Source: Verticillium longisporum (lineage: Eukaryota; Ascomycota; Sordariomycetes; Glomerellales; Plectosphaerellaceae). Taken from it: 64,000 nucleotides of DNA. Position numbers and translations under genes: made by a program. Every line of letters begins with the position of its first letter. Position 1 is the first letter of the stretch. The stretch covers positions 3,410,001 to 3,474,000 of the forward strand of contig JAETXT010000002.1 of NCBI GenBank assembly GCA_019188255.1, read 5' to 3'. The notes beneath the pieces are model-generated. The model ran no database searches and was not told the DNA's origin. It saw nothing but the letters and a program-made list of their open reading frames with translations. Positions 20,849-33,353 of this stretch are shown here, piece after piece.

Positions 20849-22258
20849 ATGGCTGAGAGGGGAAGCAGGGGGAAGCAGCAGTGAGGGGTCGACGGGCAGC
20901 TCCTGCGTGATGACGGAAAGAGGGGCAGAGGGGAGGGGGACAAGGTGCCCGCGAGAGGAAATATACAAGGGAGGAAGAGCGGCAGGAAACGCTGAATTGG
21001 TTCGTCCAACTGGCCATCAACCATTGCTCAGCGACAGAAGGAGACGCAATATATATCGACGCGCCCCGAAATACCCACCCTGACAACAGTGCGCGCCTCT
21101 GCCGAACGAGCTATTCCGTCTGTTCGACGGGACGACATCCGCCGAGATGCATCTCGAAAGACGTCGCTCCAAAAGGCCACCAGCTCCACTGGGACGCAGC
21201 GTGTCGGGGTCCAGCTGCAGGGATCGCCCTCCACGTGCGAGGTGTTGGTTGATGCTTCAATTGGGGTTTGGGGGCTGGATCTGTCAGGCGGGCTGGTAGT
21301 CCAGGACTTTCGGATTCGGAAACGGACTGGGAATGCCACCCAGTTGGACACCCAGTTGGACGGCTCGTCCGGACCAGAAGTGCGCCTCACAGCAACAACA
21401 ATGTCGGCCGACGACCGGCACTCGTTCCTATTCGCGACAGGAACAAGAGAGGCTTCTCAGTTTCTCAGTATCAGACTGGCTTCTTTCTTAGGGCCCTATG
21501 CAGAGTGTCCTGACAGCAACGCCCGCCTGCGCCAGTCCATCGGCTCGCACCCCGCAGCACCCCGCAGGGCCTTAACCGCGGAAGAGGGCCCTCCGTGTTG
21601 CCTCTTGTGGCATGGTTTCCTCCATCCGCCCTCGCTAGCCGCCGCCGACCCCACCGAGGCAGAGGGGACATCGCGGCGGAGGCTGCGGATTTCGATCTTG
21701 ATGCATGGTATGGACATGGACATGGACATGGCGTGGTCAGCTTGACTTGTCACCGTCGGACGTCTTGTGACTGACTGGCGCTCGCTGGGAAACAGTTTGA
21801 CGTGACAACCGTCGCAGCGAACGACTCATCAGTCCGCAAATGCGGAAGCTCCGCCACCGACCGCCAGCAAGGTGTGATGGTGGGTGATTTGTGGATATTC
21901 TGCCGTCAGGTCCAACTCGGACACACCAGCATGCATCAACAACCCTTGAGCCAGGAAAATTTGTATGTATCATTAAGTGTACCTATTTGGAGACCAGTCA
22001 AGAGCCGCCCGGGCCGAATCTCCTTCATCCTCAAATTCCTATCCGAAACGCCATGCAATCTAAAAAAGCGAGCGTTGTGTGGTCTCTGGCTTCGAAAACT
22101 CTAGCTTCGAAAACCAGGAGATTGCCCGCGAACAAGGCAATGGGAACGCCAAACTCCCGCTCGCGCCACGAGGGCCAAGAAAAAAAAGAGAGAACAAGGA
22201 AAAGAAGAAAACCCAACGACCATCCCTCCATCACATTATACGGCACCCACAGCTTCGG
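20849..22258. other. Intergenic region between beta-mannosidase and the Rab GTPase
   Basis: About 1.4 kb. Small features are a duplicated acccagttggac (about 21341-21360) and a ggacat hexamer repeat (about 21713-21730). The 218-codon plus-strand ORF (21089-21745) has no motif support and unremarkable composition; I do not call it a gene. Confidence 0.4.
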
Positions 22259-23523
22259 TCAGCAGCAGCCCCCTCCTCGCCGTCTGTTGCTGCTGCTCAG
22301 CGTGAAGACCTCCTCCCACTCTCTCAAGCCGCCCCAGTTGGTGTTCCCGCCGCGTCCCCGGCCCTTACCCTTGCGTCGCCTCATGCCCGTCTCGTCGAGT
22401 GTCGCCGCCGTCATGGAGCTCTTGATACTCGCTCCGTCACTGGCCGCCGCATTCCAGCCCCGCCGTATCCGTCTCCGTACTGGATGCCGCTCATCGGGTC
22501 GTCCGGGTCAATGTCGCCAAGCTCAATCTTTGTGAGAATCATCCTCGCGAGCCGCGCAAAGATCTCGTCGACAGCCTCGCCCGTGAACGCGCTCGTCTCC
22601 ATGACCACCGGAACACCGACCGTGCTGGCCCACCTGCTGGCGTCGTCGCTGCTGACCTCCCTCCCGTCGGGTGCCACCGTCGCGTTCTGGCCCCGACCAA
22701 TCGTGCCTCCGGCCCCTAGGCTTCCCATGCCCATGCCCATGGCTGTCGACGATGACCCCACACTGCTCGGCGTCGCGGGCATCAGCGGCTCTACGGGGTT
22801 GTCCGATGCGAGGTCGAGTTTGTTGCCGACCAGCAGCAGCGAAAGATTCGGGCTCGCAAGCGCACGCGCGTCGTTGAGGAACGGACTCAGTCCCCGAAAG
22901 GTCGCATGTGAGGTGATGTCGTAGACGAGGATCGCGCCGGCCGCGCCGCGGTAGTAAGACCGCGATACCGATCGAAACCGCTCTGTGCCCGCCGTGTCCC
23001 ACAACTAAGTCCTAGTCAGCCTGCCGCATGTTCGCTTCCCACAAGCCATTCCCTTTGCGTGGTGGTTAGCATCGCGCATGACCGCACCTGAAGCTTGATG
23101 CGTTTTCGCCGCGCACCTGTCCCGACTTTGATGATTTTGCTCGCAAACTCGACGCCGATCGTCTGTGAGGAGAGGATACGCCATTCGTTCTTCACGAAGC
23201 GATGCAGGAGGCAGGATCTACAGGGTTGCGCGCCACCGTTAGCCAGCCGTTTCTCCGCATCGTCCTCGTCGCAGCGTCGGGTCGAGGAAGGGGGGGGGAA
23301 TGGCGCCGCTGAAACAACTCACTTGCCCGACCCGCTCGGTCCCAGTAGGATAATCTTTGCAAGGTAATCGTACATGCTCCCCAGCTCCTGTGGTTCTCGC
23401 GCATCAGCATTTCCTGGCGTGCCTGTGTGTCTGTCGGGCCTTATCGCATCGCTCGCGCACCTGGTCGCCGGCCGTGCCGGTGCTCTCCTCGCTCGCGGCG
23501 CTTGATTTGCGCGGTCTCGTCAT
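22259..23523 (-). CDS. Rab4-type small GTPase, four exons, one frame break
   Basis: Exons on the minus strand are 23523-23461, 23387-23323, 23217-23088 and 23004-22259, with GT-AG introns and matching phases. The protein starts [16 protein letters not shown]. Motifs are G1 [16 protein letters not shown], switch I/Rab region [12 protein letters not shown]3 [21 protein letters not shown]4 VGNKLDLA and G5 ETSAFTGE, ending in a C-terminal double-Cys (RRRGGGCC) for geranylgeranylation. Rab4/Ypt4-type proteins act in endosomal recycling. A Gly/Met-rich insertion ([11 protein letters not shown]) sits between G4 and G5. One base is missing between about 22437 and 22465: the ORF otherwise stops at 22411, before the prenylation motif, while the other frame restores [13 protein letters not shown] through to GGGCC. 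Corrected length is about 334 residues. Confidence 0.88.
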
Positions 23524-24019
23524 GGCGGAGTAAAGGGGTCGAGGTTGAAGCTCGGGTCGGACTATCAAACAAGGTACACTCAAATGCACAGAAAGATCGG
23601 TCGCAAGAGGAGGAGGGAGGGAGCGACGTTGAGGTCGCGTCGAGGTGTGCGTATTGTCGCGTGCGCGGGGTGACGTTACAAAGGGTTGGTGCGTTGGACG
23701 GTTATCGGCCGTTTTGGCTTCGCAGCAGCCTGAAGGGAGCACGAGCTTGGTCACCGGGATGACGCCCGAGGAGGGTCGTTTAATTAATTTTGTGGCGCGA
23801 CTCTGTACAGCGGGGCGAAACTGGTCTGTGGCTGGAGCTCAATTGGTGATAAGATAAGACCAGTATCACGACCTGGGCCGAGGCATCAACGTCAGGCCGA
23901 GTTGAGTCTGTAAGACTGAGTCCTCGTTCCTCAACAACGTTCACTTGTCTGGCTTCATTCTTGATATTTGCTCAATTTTTTACTCCTTATTTATTTTTCT
24001 CTTTCGCCGCAATAACAGG
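23524..24019. promoter_or_regulatory. Divergent promoter of Rab GTPase and short-chain dehydrogenase
   Basis: The 496-bp spacer separates two start codons. T-rich sequence (caattttttactccttatttatttttctc) lies just before the dehydrogenase ATG. No clear TATA box or known site was recognised. Confidence 0.4.
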
Positions 24020-24858
24020 ATGAAGATTGAAGGCCGCACATTCCTCATCTCCGGCGGGTAGGTCCTCTCTCTCACATGCCAGTAAACATCACTAACAACC
24101 CATCCAGCGCCTCCGGCCTGGGCGCCGCAACGGCGACCGAGATTGTCAACCACGGCGGCAACGCCGCCATTCTAGACATGAACGAGGAAGACGGCCAGCC
24201 TTTCGCCCAGTCCCTCGGCCCCTCGGCCCGCTTCTTCCCCTGCAACGTCCTCGAGACAGCGTCCGTCACGTCCGCCGTCGAGGGCGCCGCCGCCTGGGCC
24301 GCGTCCGCCAAGAAGCCCTTCGGCGGCGTCATCCCCGCCGCGGGCGTCGGCCTGCCGGCCGCCATGCTCGGCCGCGACAACGAGCCGCTGCCGCTCGACG
24401 ACTTTGACTTTGTGCTCGCCGTCAACCTGCGCGGCACCATCGACCTCGTGCGCCAGACGCTGCCGCACCTCGCGGCCCAGCCGGCGTCGGACCCCGACGG
24501 CGAGCGCGGCGTCGTCGTCATGGTCGCGAGCGCCGCCGCCTTTGACGGCCAGCGCGGCCAGGTCGCCTACGCTGCGAGCAAGGGCGCCGTCGTCGCCATG
24601 ACGCTGCCCATGACGCGCGACCTCGCGCGCCACGGCATCCGCGTCGCCACCATTGCGCCGAGCCTGTTCGAGTCGAGAATGACGAGCGTCCTGCCTGACA
24701 AGGTGCGCAAGAGCCTCGTCGGCGCCACGGAGTTTCCGAGACGCCCGGGCCAGCCTGAGGAGTTTGCAGCCCTCGTGAGGCATGTCGTGGAGAATGTCAT
24801 GCTCAACGGGACCGTGTTGAGGCTGGACGGCGGCATGAGGATGCCGAGCAAGATGTAG
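24020..24858 (+). CDS. Short-chain dehydrogenase, 3-hydroxyacyl-CoA dehydrogenase type 2-like
   Basis: Exons are 24020-24057 and 24108-24858, with an intron from gtaggt to ccatccag splitting a Gly codon, giving 262 residues. Features are a Rossmann Gly motif SGGASGLGAATA at residues 11-22, LDMN after the second strand (NAD preference), catalytic Ser about 153 (MVASAAAFDGQ) and YAASK (Tyr about 167, Lys about 171). The fold and the C-terminal LDGGMRMPSKM match HSD17B10-like enzymes, which oxidise short or branched 3-hydroxyacyl-CoA in mitochondria. The exact substrate cannot be read from sequence, and a generic SDR is the alternative. The frame is intact. Confidence 0.85.
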
Positions 24859-25038
24859 GAGGCCCTTTCTATTGCTTGGGCAACAACTGCTGTTTCGGTA
24901 CTCATAATCATATGGGTGGAATGTAAATTGGATACTATCTGAAGTACGAAAAGCAATCACAAGATTCATAATTTATCAGGTCGAAACTACTCTGTGGCCC
25001 ATCTCCAATCATCACGTCATACTGCAGCATCATAACAC

Positions 25039-26231
25039 TCACGCCAGTGGGTTCACGAGAACGTCCCCTTCGTGCCATCTCTTAACGTTGTCGACCTGCT
25101 GGCCGTACCAAGCGTTCAAGGTGCCTGGCTCGACGTATCCCATGTGAGGCGTCAGAAGGACTTGGCTGCGTCCGTCCTCACCCCACTTGGTTGTGCGCCA
25201 TTCGCTATCAGTAGGCAGAGGCTCGATTCCATAGACGTCAAGTGCTGCCCCCTGAATAGCCCCCTTCTTCAGAATGGCCAAAAGGTCACCCTCGTGAATA
25301 AGGGGTCCGCGCGATGTGTTGATGAGGAACGCATTCTTCTTCATGCGATTCAGGTCATCCGCCTTGATCAGATCACGGGTACGATCCGACAAGACGAGAT
25401 GCACGCTCAGGACGTCGGCTTCGCTGAAGAGCTCCTCGCGACTGACGACCTTGAATGTCTTTTCACCGCTGGGGTCCTCAACCGGGAACCCTGCCGACTT
25501 GGCCTTCTCGTCGGCAATCTCCTGTGTGAGATTCTGGCTCCAGGCGATGATCCTCATGCCGAAAGCCATGCGCAAGATTTTGGCAGTCGCTACCCCCAGA
25601 CGACCGAGCCCCACCACAGCAAAGGTCTTGCCCGTGAGACCCGTGGCAAAGCCAGTCTGCCAGAGGCCAGCCTTGACGGCAGCATCATCGCGGGCGATGC
25701 CGCGGGCGAGCGCCAGCACGAGGGTGACGCAGTGTTCAGTGGTGCTGTTGGTGCCAACCTGCGTGCCGGTCGACTTGTCAGCCGTGCCGGCAACGGGAAT
25801 CGACTGCTCTTTGAAGAAGCCGAGATCAAGCGAGTTGTTGCGCAGACCAGTGGTCAGGAGCAGCTTGAGATTGGGTAGACGAGCGATGAGGTCTCTGGGA
25901 AAGGGAGTACGCTCCCTCATGGTGCCTTGCAACCCATGTCAGTTCTAGACATGCAGTCGCTCTAGGAAACTACGCGAGATGCCAGATGCATATGCAAGTC
26001 GGTCTCAGGAGGGGGGGGGGCTTGTTTACAGATAACATGGAAGGGCTCCAACCGGTGGACGAGTGCCTCCTTGACATGCTGAGGCGTATCCGGGTGGTTC
26101 CACGGCAACAAAGTGTCCCTGAACACCGTCACATCGAAGACAGCCTTGTCGAGAGCATCAAAATGAGACACTGACAGGCCCTGATAGTCGTCGAGGACGG
26201 CAACCCTATGGGGCGTGCTTCCTTGAGCCAT
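25039..26231 (-). CDS. D-isomer specific 2-hydroxyacid dehydrogenase
   Basis: Exon 1 is 26231-26030 (MAQGSTPHRVAVLDDYQGLS) and exon 2 is 25925-25039, joined inside a Cys codon to read FHVICTMRERTPFP, 362 residues. The intron contains a run of ten or more C bases (minus strand). Features are the Rossmann motif TFAVVGLGRLGVATAKI and catalytic residues Arg in LINTSRGPL, Glu in VYGIEPLPTDSEW and His in LLTPHMGYVEPGT. The family reduces 2-keto acids to D-2-hydroxy acids, or the reverse, with NAD(P)H. The exact substrate (glyoxylate, hydroxypyruvate or a larger keto acid) is not predictable here. The frame is intact. Confidence 0.9.
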
Positions 26232-29200
26232 GGTGGGAAGGCAGGAGCAGGGGCGGTTGAGAAAACGGATGCGGCTGGGCCTTGGCGACACGATAGCGTG
26301 TAGCTGGCACAGAGTCTCCCGTGGCGCGTCGCGAGAGGAACGGGTGCGGAATGGACGTGCGATCAGGGGACAGGAATGCCACCCCGGATTCTTAGGCTAC
26401 GATGGAAGAGGAAGCTCCCAAAACGAAAGGGAGCGGGTTAGGTGGGCGGCACAGGCGGGGCGGCCAGAATCGGTGATTGTCGGTCGGTCGGTCGGGGTCT
26501 GGGGTTTGTATCGGGATGTCTCGATCGTTTGAGACGGCGTGTTGCGGGCGGCGGAGGATGCTTTGATCTGAGGCACTGATATGCTGTTTCTCGGTAATTC
26601 GCTCCGCCATTGGCTTTGGAGGTGAACGGCAATACCAGAGGGGAAGAGGGGGCACCCGGGGCCGAGCTTGGTGGGTGGACCAAAATGGCTGCAACGGCTG
26701 ATCATTGGCTGACTGGGGCAACCCCGCGGCTCGGTCACTGTCGGGTTTGGAGGCCCTGCCAGTCGCTCTTGCTGTTGCTGCTCCTGGTGGCGCTCCTTCT
26801 TCTGCTCAGGACCACACCAAGGGCAGTGGGAAGTAACGGCCCACCAGAAGGAGAAGACTGGGGGCAAGCCCAGCCCAAGATTAACTTGGCATGAACCGCC
26901 CACGGAAGGAAGCAGCGTCGGGGCACAGACTTCAGAGGAAGGGGCCAACAACGAAGGATAGCGCCACTTGGTCACAGAAACTCAAATGGAGGCAGGAGTG
27001 AGCATGAGGACCTGCTCTCATGGCTGCAACTGCCCTTGCACTGGCGAATCGCCGTCGTGTGTCGATCTTCTGGAAAGACGTAGGGAGCAAGAGCGCGTCA
27101 ATGCCCTGGACAGATCGGCGGGAAGGAGTCAGGTGGGTGTTCAAGCAGCAATAGACGATTTTGGGAAGGAAACCAGGAAGGAAATCAGGCGGGCAGACTT
27201 CGTATCGAACACTGTGCGACCCAGAGCAGAGGGAAAGTATGGCGCTGACATGCATCCCCATCGCATCTCTACCGCGCCATGAACACCCAATCTCTTGCTG
27301 ATCCGCCATCCCCATACCCCATTCCATTGATCAGGTCTGGCCCAACCATCAAGGCGCCATTACCAACTGCTATCTTCAATGCGTTCCCGCACTCTCAGTC
27401 TGTTGGCTGGCGATGGGTGGATGAACCGGTGGCTACCCTACATGGTGCTCCATCCACGTCGCTGGAGGCCCCTCTCCACCTTCAGGTGTGTCCATTTCCA
27501 GCGCGCGGTTGGCGACCGAGAGCCAAGAACTCCACGACTCGAGGAATCCAATGATAGTAGGTAGGCATCACTCGCACTTGACTCCATTACCCCCACCCTA
27601 TTTACCTACTGTACAGTACAGCAGAGAGTGGTAGACCCTGCTTTGTTGCAAACAGGCAAGCCGTCACAATGACAACCCATCACCCTCTGCCCTCTGCCTT
27701 GTCAATGGACTCCCAAGGCGGGACAAGCCCGATCGCACCGTTCGCTGCATACAAGTTGTCTTGTCCTGCGTTGACGCCATGAGGCGGAAAAGCTTGTCAA
27801 TGACTGGGCAAGCTACCATGTACTTACACAGACAAGACAGAATAATAGAGCTAACCTGCGTCAACGTTACAGCAGCCACCCCGGAGCGCCAGCGCCGTCT
27901 TTTCTCCGAGCGCCTTGCCCAACCTTGGTCTTGGCCTGGCCACCCTCCCTCGCAGCAGCGGGCGCCCAGCGCCTTGACTCGTTGACCCGTGCAGATTTCG
28001 AAGCCTCGGCATCGCCCAGCACAGCAACAGACGCGTACCAAGCACTCTAGCAGCGCCGAGCCAAGCCACCCGTCGGGACTCGGCACTGCTTGTACTGCCC
28101 AGCCTTTCGACTACAGGCCATGGAATTTTCACTGCATATTTGCCATCGATCCTACAGCGTTGCCTTGGATCCGAAGCAAGCAAGAAGCGAGCACACCTTC
28201 GTGGGAACTGATGATATCAACGATGTACGGACGAAACGGCACGCCCATGACAGCTTGAAGACCCTCGTCTTATCAGCGGAACCGCGACACTAGACTCTAG
28301 CCCCATGCACCCCAGCCTGTCGGTGTTGGAAGGTGCTCCTAATGCTCCAACCCGACAGCGACGGCGCCCTGTGTTGCCCATGTAACCATCACCAACCCCC
28401 TTGTCGTTACAGGGGCACATCTTCCAGCGGCGTGGCCGTTTACGTACCAACAAACCTGCTCATACGACCGCAACAAAGTTTAGGACCACTTCGCGCCCAC
28501 CACATGCACCGTTGTAATTAACCCCCTCCCCGGACGCCACTAGGCAATCCTGCATATCGACAAGCCAATCGAGGCGCCCGTTTGCTTATCCTACCATGTC
28601 AGCCCTTCGACACACACCAAATCCTCCCGTCAATCATGAGACGAGGGAGAAGCACCTCGGTCGTTGAACCTGAGTTGGCCAGGGAAATAAGGGAAGGTAC
28701 GGGGGGGAGACGGCTGTTTGTCGACTGCTGTGCAATCTTGTCTCACGCTGACTACGTGCTTATTCGCTGGTTAGGCCGACATTGACATCACACCACAGCA
28801 ATTCAACCCAACTCAGGCCACACATGCACACCACAGATTTCGCCTCTCCAAGCCTGGAGCGCGGCGGTTGTACCTCGACCTCATATCACGCGACCTTGCC
28901 GCGTGTGCCTGCCGAAGATGCTGCTCACGCAATCGCAGGTTTGCTGGATCGTTTCTTCGGCCTTGGCCGGTGAGGTGTAGGCGAAGCGTTCGCTCTCGGT
29001 GTTGCGGCTGCATGCTGGACTGAGTCGAGCAACGAATGTGTCAAAGAATTGCCAATGAACAACGCACTAAAGTCTAGCCTGCCAGCTCTTGTTACCAATT
29101 TCGGTGTTACTCCTGCGTCGCGGTTCCATATACGAGACGATCCTATTCTCATGGGCGCTAGCTTCAGGCTTACTTAACAGAAATTTCTTCTGTCGGCCGA

Positions 29201-30674
29201 GTCCAGCAGACAAGGGGCAAATGACCCACGCAACCCATTGTTGCGCAACCAGCATCCCCTGGTCGCTGCACCGCAATAGCACGAGGACGAGAGGAACGGG
29301 CTGTTTTGAGCAGCCGCAAATTCTCGCATTGCAGACCTTTCTCCATCGCCCAGAGTTCTGGAACTCTCTCCCGCGACTATGATCAAAGTACCGCAGATTG
29401 TTGATGCAAGGTTTGTATATTGGATGCCTCAGTCTCTGGACCAGGAAGAAGTTGATGGCTGACGAGTTGTCAAGCACGCCGATTCGACATGGACAAACCG
29501 CGGCTGGTGGCGCATGTTCGCGATGGTGGCTCTCGATTTAGCGTTTGGCCTGTGAGATGCGACGCTTCGGGTGGCCCGCTGGGCTAGCTCATCGGAGGCG
29601 ACGCTTCTCGAAGGTCTTGTTGCCTTCTTCCGCCGCTGGCGTGCTCTGGTCTCGGTGGCCACACCTGCTTGCGGCTGCATGACCCTGCCGCATTGCCGTG
29701 CCACAGCACTCGCAGCAAAAGATCTCATTGGGCACACGCCCGCCTTCCTTATCTACACACTACCGTTCGGCGGACATGCGCTGGGTCGCCCGCTGTGCCA
29801 AGGTCGATCAGAGGTGCCTCGTTCGACACACCCTTGCGCGCGGCGGCCGGCACGCCCCCAAGGCCTCCCCTCTCAAGGTTGCGCCTCCAGCCGTCCATCG
29901 CTGGCTGCCGGGGCTAGCGCTCGCGACCGAAGGGGGGTGGCATGCCAGGCATGCCAGGATGGCCTTCCGCCGCCCTCGTTGTGCGGATACAAGCTGCTGC
30001 TGCTGGTGGCCCGCCCGCCAGTCGCATGCCACTGGACCTTCCTGATTAGGCACTTGCTCCTGGGATGGGCTGGAGTTGGCCAGAGGCGAAGGATAACCTT
30101 TCTAGATCTTTACCCACTCGAGTGATATCGCTCGTGTTGGGCCGTCTGGCTAGTCGCCAGTGTTTCGGAAGGTGGAACAAGTCGCATGGTGCCATGCTAC
30201 CCATTCTGCCCATTCACGGAATTGTACGCTGCGCTCATCATTTCCTACCTCGACCCTTCGGAAGACGGCCTGGTCGTGGCGAGATTGGCCACGCCTGTCA
30301 GTCCCAACGCACCGGCCAGCCATGGAGACGCCCGCTTCAGGGCACAGACGGGGTTCTTTGATTCCAGGACCACTCTCTATCCCCAGAGTCGCGTGCGGCC
30401 GGTTCTGACCTGCCCGTCTAGGCAAGCTCGGGATCGATACCATGCGGCTCACTCACCTCGACCTGTGATTAGGGGTGGTGGTCCCCTTGACGGTCTCCGT
30501 ATGGTACAACGAGCGTTGACTCGTTTCGACTCGCCTCCCCTCCGCTCTACGCGCGACGTCCCCGTGCTACTAGTCCTCTATTAAAGACGTCGTCCCCCCC
30601 TCCCCCTCACTTCTGCATCTTTGCGCAACTCGTCAAGCCTCTCACCCTGCCCCTAGACCGAAGGACAGTTCATC
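26232..30674. other. 4.4-kb gene-free interval upstream of the peptide transporter
   Basis: Only scattered low-quality ORFs are present on both strands, none with recognisable domains or splice-consistent structure. Short repeats include ggtcggtcggtcgg near 26482. Core GATA elements (cttatc/gataac) occur near 28270, 28585, 29748 and 30089, which could serve nitrogen regulation of the downstream transporter, but GATA cores are frequent by chance. A long non-coding transcript, a large regulatory region or a lost gene are all possible. Confidence 0.4.
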
Positions 30675-32570
30675 ATGTCTCAAACCGCGGCTCTCGACAA
30701 CGAGGCCATTGCCAAGGCCCACGTGCCCCAGGCTACCGTTCAGGGCACTGAACAGGAGCTTCACAACGCCAAGGGCTCCATCGACATCACTCGTGCCGTG
30801 ACCAACACGTACGATGAGGAGCCCCTCGGCAAGTACGAGGATGATCCCACCGAAGAGGACCTGCACACCCTCCGCCGTGTCTCTGGTGGCATCCAGTGGT
30901 CCATGTACACCATCGCTTTCGCCGAGCTTTGCGAGCGATTCTCGTACTACGGATCTGCTGTCCTGTACACCAACTTTGTCAACCGTCCTCTCCCCCGGTT
31001 CGACCACCGGCGCCCCTGCCGACCCCAATGGCAGCATCATTCCTGGCGCCCTCGGCATGGGCCCCAAGGCTGCTCAGGGTATCAACCTGTTCAACCAGTT
31101 CTTCGCCTACCTGATGCCTCTGTTTGGGTATGTCGTCACCCCTTTTTCTGTATTCCTGAAATGCGCATGCTAACGACGAGCAGTGACAGGTTGGCCGCTC
31201 CCAAGCTTGGTCGTTACAAGACGATTCACATCGCCATCGTCGTCTCTACCATTGCGCACGTCATTCTCGTCGCTGCCGCCGCGCCTGGTGTCCTGACGGC
31301 CGGCAACAAGGGCGGTTTCGGTGCCTTCATCATCGGTCTCCTTCTGCTCTGCACTGGTACCGGTCTTTTCAAGGCCAACATTTCTCCCCTGCTGGCTGAG
31401 CAGAACCGCGACACCCGCATGCGCGTCGAGGTCCAGAACGGTGAGCGCGTCCTTGTCGACCCCTCGATCACCAACTCGCGTGTCTTCCTGTGGTTCTACT
31501 TCGCCATCAACATTGGAGCCACCGTCGGTCAGGTCTGCATGGTCTTCGTCGAGAAGTACCACAGCTTCTGGCTGGCCTTCTTCCTGCCCACCGTTCTCTT
31601 CCTCCTCTGTCCCCTGGTTCTTGCTCTCAACAAGAAGCACTACCATCTCACTCCTCCTACCGGCTCCGTCCTCCAGAAGTTCCTCCAGATGTTCGGCTTC
31701 GCCAAGAAGCGCTCCACTGGTGCTTTCGCCGTCAACTGGGAGGCTGCCAAGCCCTCCAACGTGCCCGTTGCTGAGCGCCCCGGCTGGATGACCTACGATG
31801 ACGCCTGGGTCGACGAGGTCAAGCGTGGTCTGATGGCCTGCAAGGTCTTCCTCTTCCTGCCCATCTTCTTCCTCGCCTACAACCAGATGACCGGCAACCT
31901 CACCACCCAAGCCGGCACCATGGAGCTCCACGGCGCCCCCAACGATGTTATCCAGAACCTCAACCCCCTGTCGATCATCATCATGGTCCCCATCATGGAC
32001 AAGGTCGTCTACCCCGGTCTCCGCAAGATGGGCATTGCCTTCACCCCCCTGAAGCGCATGGCCGTCGGTTTCCAGTTCGCCACCGCCTCCATGGTCGCCG
32101 CCTGTGTCATGCAGTACTTCATTTACGAGAAGTCCCCCTGCGGCTGGAACGCCAACACGTGCGCCGAGGAGGGCGAGGTTGCCCCCATCAACGTCTGGGC
32201 CCAGTCTCTTCCCTACGTGCTCGTCGGTATCGCTGAGATTTTCACCAACGTCTCCTCGTACGAGTACGCGTTCGCCAAGGCTCCCGAGAACATGAAGTCG
32301 CTCGTCATGTCCGTCAACCTGATCATGTCGGACATCTCTGCCGCTCTCAGCCAGGCCTTCACCCCCATCTCGGGCGACCCCTACCTCGTCTGGAACTACG
32401 CTGCCGTCTCTGGTATCTCGTTCACCGGTGGTATCGCCTCCTGGCTCTGCTTCCGCCACCTGGACAGCCAGGAGGACAAGCTCAACATGCTCCAGAAGAC
32501 CGAGTTCCTCGGCACCGTCCAGCCCAATGCTCGCCACGAGCAAGAGGAGGTTGCCGAGACCAAGGTCTGA
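30675..32570 (+). CDS. PTR2: Proton-coupled di/tripeptide transporter (POT/PTR2 family), one frame break
   Basis: The ATG at 30675 gives MSQTAALDNEAIAKAHVPQ. Exon 1 runs to 31127, the intron is 31128-31183 (gtatgt, gctaac, agcag), and exon 2 is 31184-32570. The POT signature near the first membrane helix reads FAELCERFSYYGSAVLYTNF. Later parts include GRYKTIHIAIVVSTIAHVI, GLFKANISPLLAEQ and about 12 membrane helices, with the fungal POT C-terminal pair ending VAETKV. It imports small peptides across the plasma membrane with protons. Two bases appear to be missing in the C run at 30992-30996; the product then continues as GSTTGAPADPNGSIIPGALG in another frame up to the intron. Corrected length is about 613 residues. 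Confidence 0.93.
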   Translation: MSQTAALDNEAIAKAHVPQATVQGTEQELHNAKGSIDITRAVTNTYDEEPLGKYEDDPTEEDLHTLRRVSGGIQWSMYTIAFAELCERFSYYGSAVLYTNFVNRPLPRFDHRRPCRPQWQHHSWRPRHGPQGCSGYQPVQPVLRLPDASVWVCRHPFFCIPEMRMLTTSSDRLAAPKLGRYKTIHIAIVVSTIAHVILVAAAAPGVLTAGNKGGFGAFIIGLLLLCTGTGLFKANISPLLAEQNRDTRMRVEVQNGERVLVDPSITNSRVFLWFYFAINIGATVGQVCMVFVEKYHSFWLAFFLPTVLFLLCPLVLALNKKHYHLTPPTGSVLQKFLQMFGFAKKRSTGAFAVNWEAAKPSNVPVAERPGWMTYDDAWVDEVKRGLMACKVFLFLPIFFLAYNQMTGNLTTQAGTMELHGAPNDVIQNLNPLSIIIMVPIMDKVVYPGLRKMGIAFTPLKRMAVGFQFATASMVAACVMQYFIYEKSPCGWNANTCAEEGEVAPINVWAQSLPYVLVGIAEIFTNVSSYEYAFAKAPENMKSLVMSVNLIMSDISAALSQAFTPISGDPYLVWNYAAVSGISFTGGIASWLCFRHLDSQEDKLNMLQKTEFLGTVQPNARHEQEEVAETKV

Positions 32571-33353
32571 TTGCGCACTGTTTACGATTGTTGTCTAGAC
32601 GATTGCATGAGAGGCCGAGGCCGCCTGGTGTTCACGTACTTTTATATGATATCCCAGTAATGCCAGGAAGGAAGGGCAGCTCGAGTGTGCCGTGAGAAGT
32701 AGTATGTAGTAATGCGACATGAGGATTCATCGCTATTTTCAAAGCTGTGACTACCATATGATTGTGAACCATTTGACGAACTTGGCATAGCTCGCGACCA
32801 CACATGGCACATGTCGTCGAACGTAGGTTGGACGGCGACCACCCCTGCGAGATGGCTCAGCCGCATCGCCAAGGCTCGCAGGAGGTGGAGCTCCAGTGCC
32901 GATACTCGGAACGCCTGCGAGGCTAGCCCGACAGATGCAGTTAGATGATCCCGACGATGCGGTAGTTGTACGTCTCGACATGGCCTTCCCGCTTTACTTT
33001 TGTTCTAGGCAGTTTCCAGCTTCGAAAGGGCCGCTCGCATGGTACGGGCCACTGCTCGCATGGTACGCGAGGTGTTACTGCGGATCCCTTGTCGCGGATG
33101 TTGCCGCGGTGAGGTTTGAAGGCCTCGACTCACTCGCCACTGCGCTTCTCCCCTGTTCTCCGAGAGAGACCCAGGAGGACCAGGGTAGTTTGCTCGAGGC
33201 GGAGGAAAAAATGAGAGAATTCACGCGCCAGGTTACGGGCAGTTATGGGGATTCAGCGTCAGCAGAGAGAGGCGAGCCCGCAGGTTGACAGGGGCGCGAC
33301 GCCTTCATGAGAATGTTGGTTGGTATTATGTCCCACTCCTCCAGATAGACAGC
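32571..33353. other. Convergent spacer
   Basis: The 780-bp spacer lies between the stops of the peptide transporter and the flavin monooxygenase. A duplicated gctcgcatggtacg is at about 33032-33068. No gene is supported. Confidence 0.45.

Noticed and set aside
29571..30125. 184-codon plus-strand ORF upstream of the peptide transporter
   Set aside because: Low-complexity Cys/Arg/Ala-rich reading without motifs or supporting introns.
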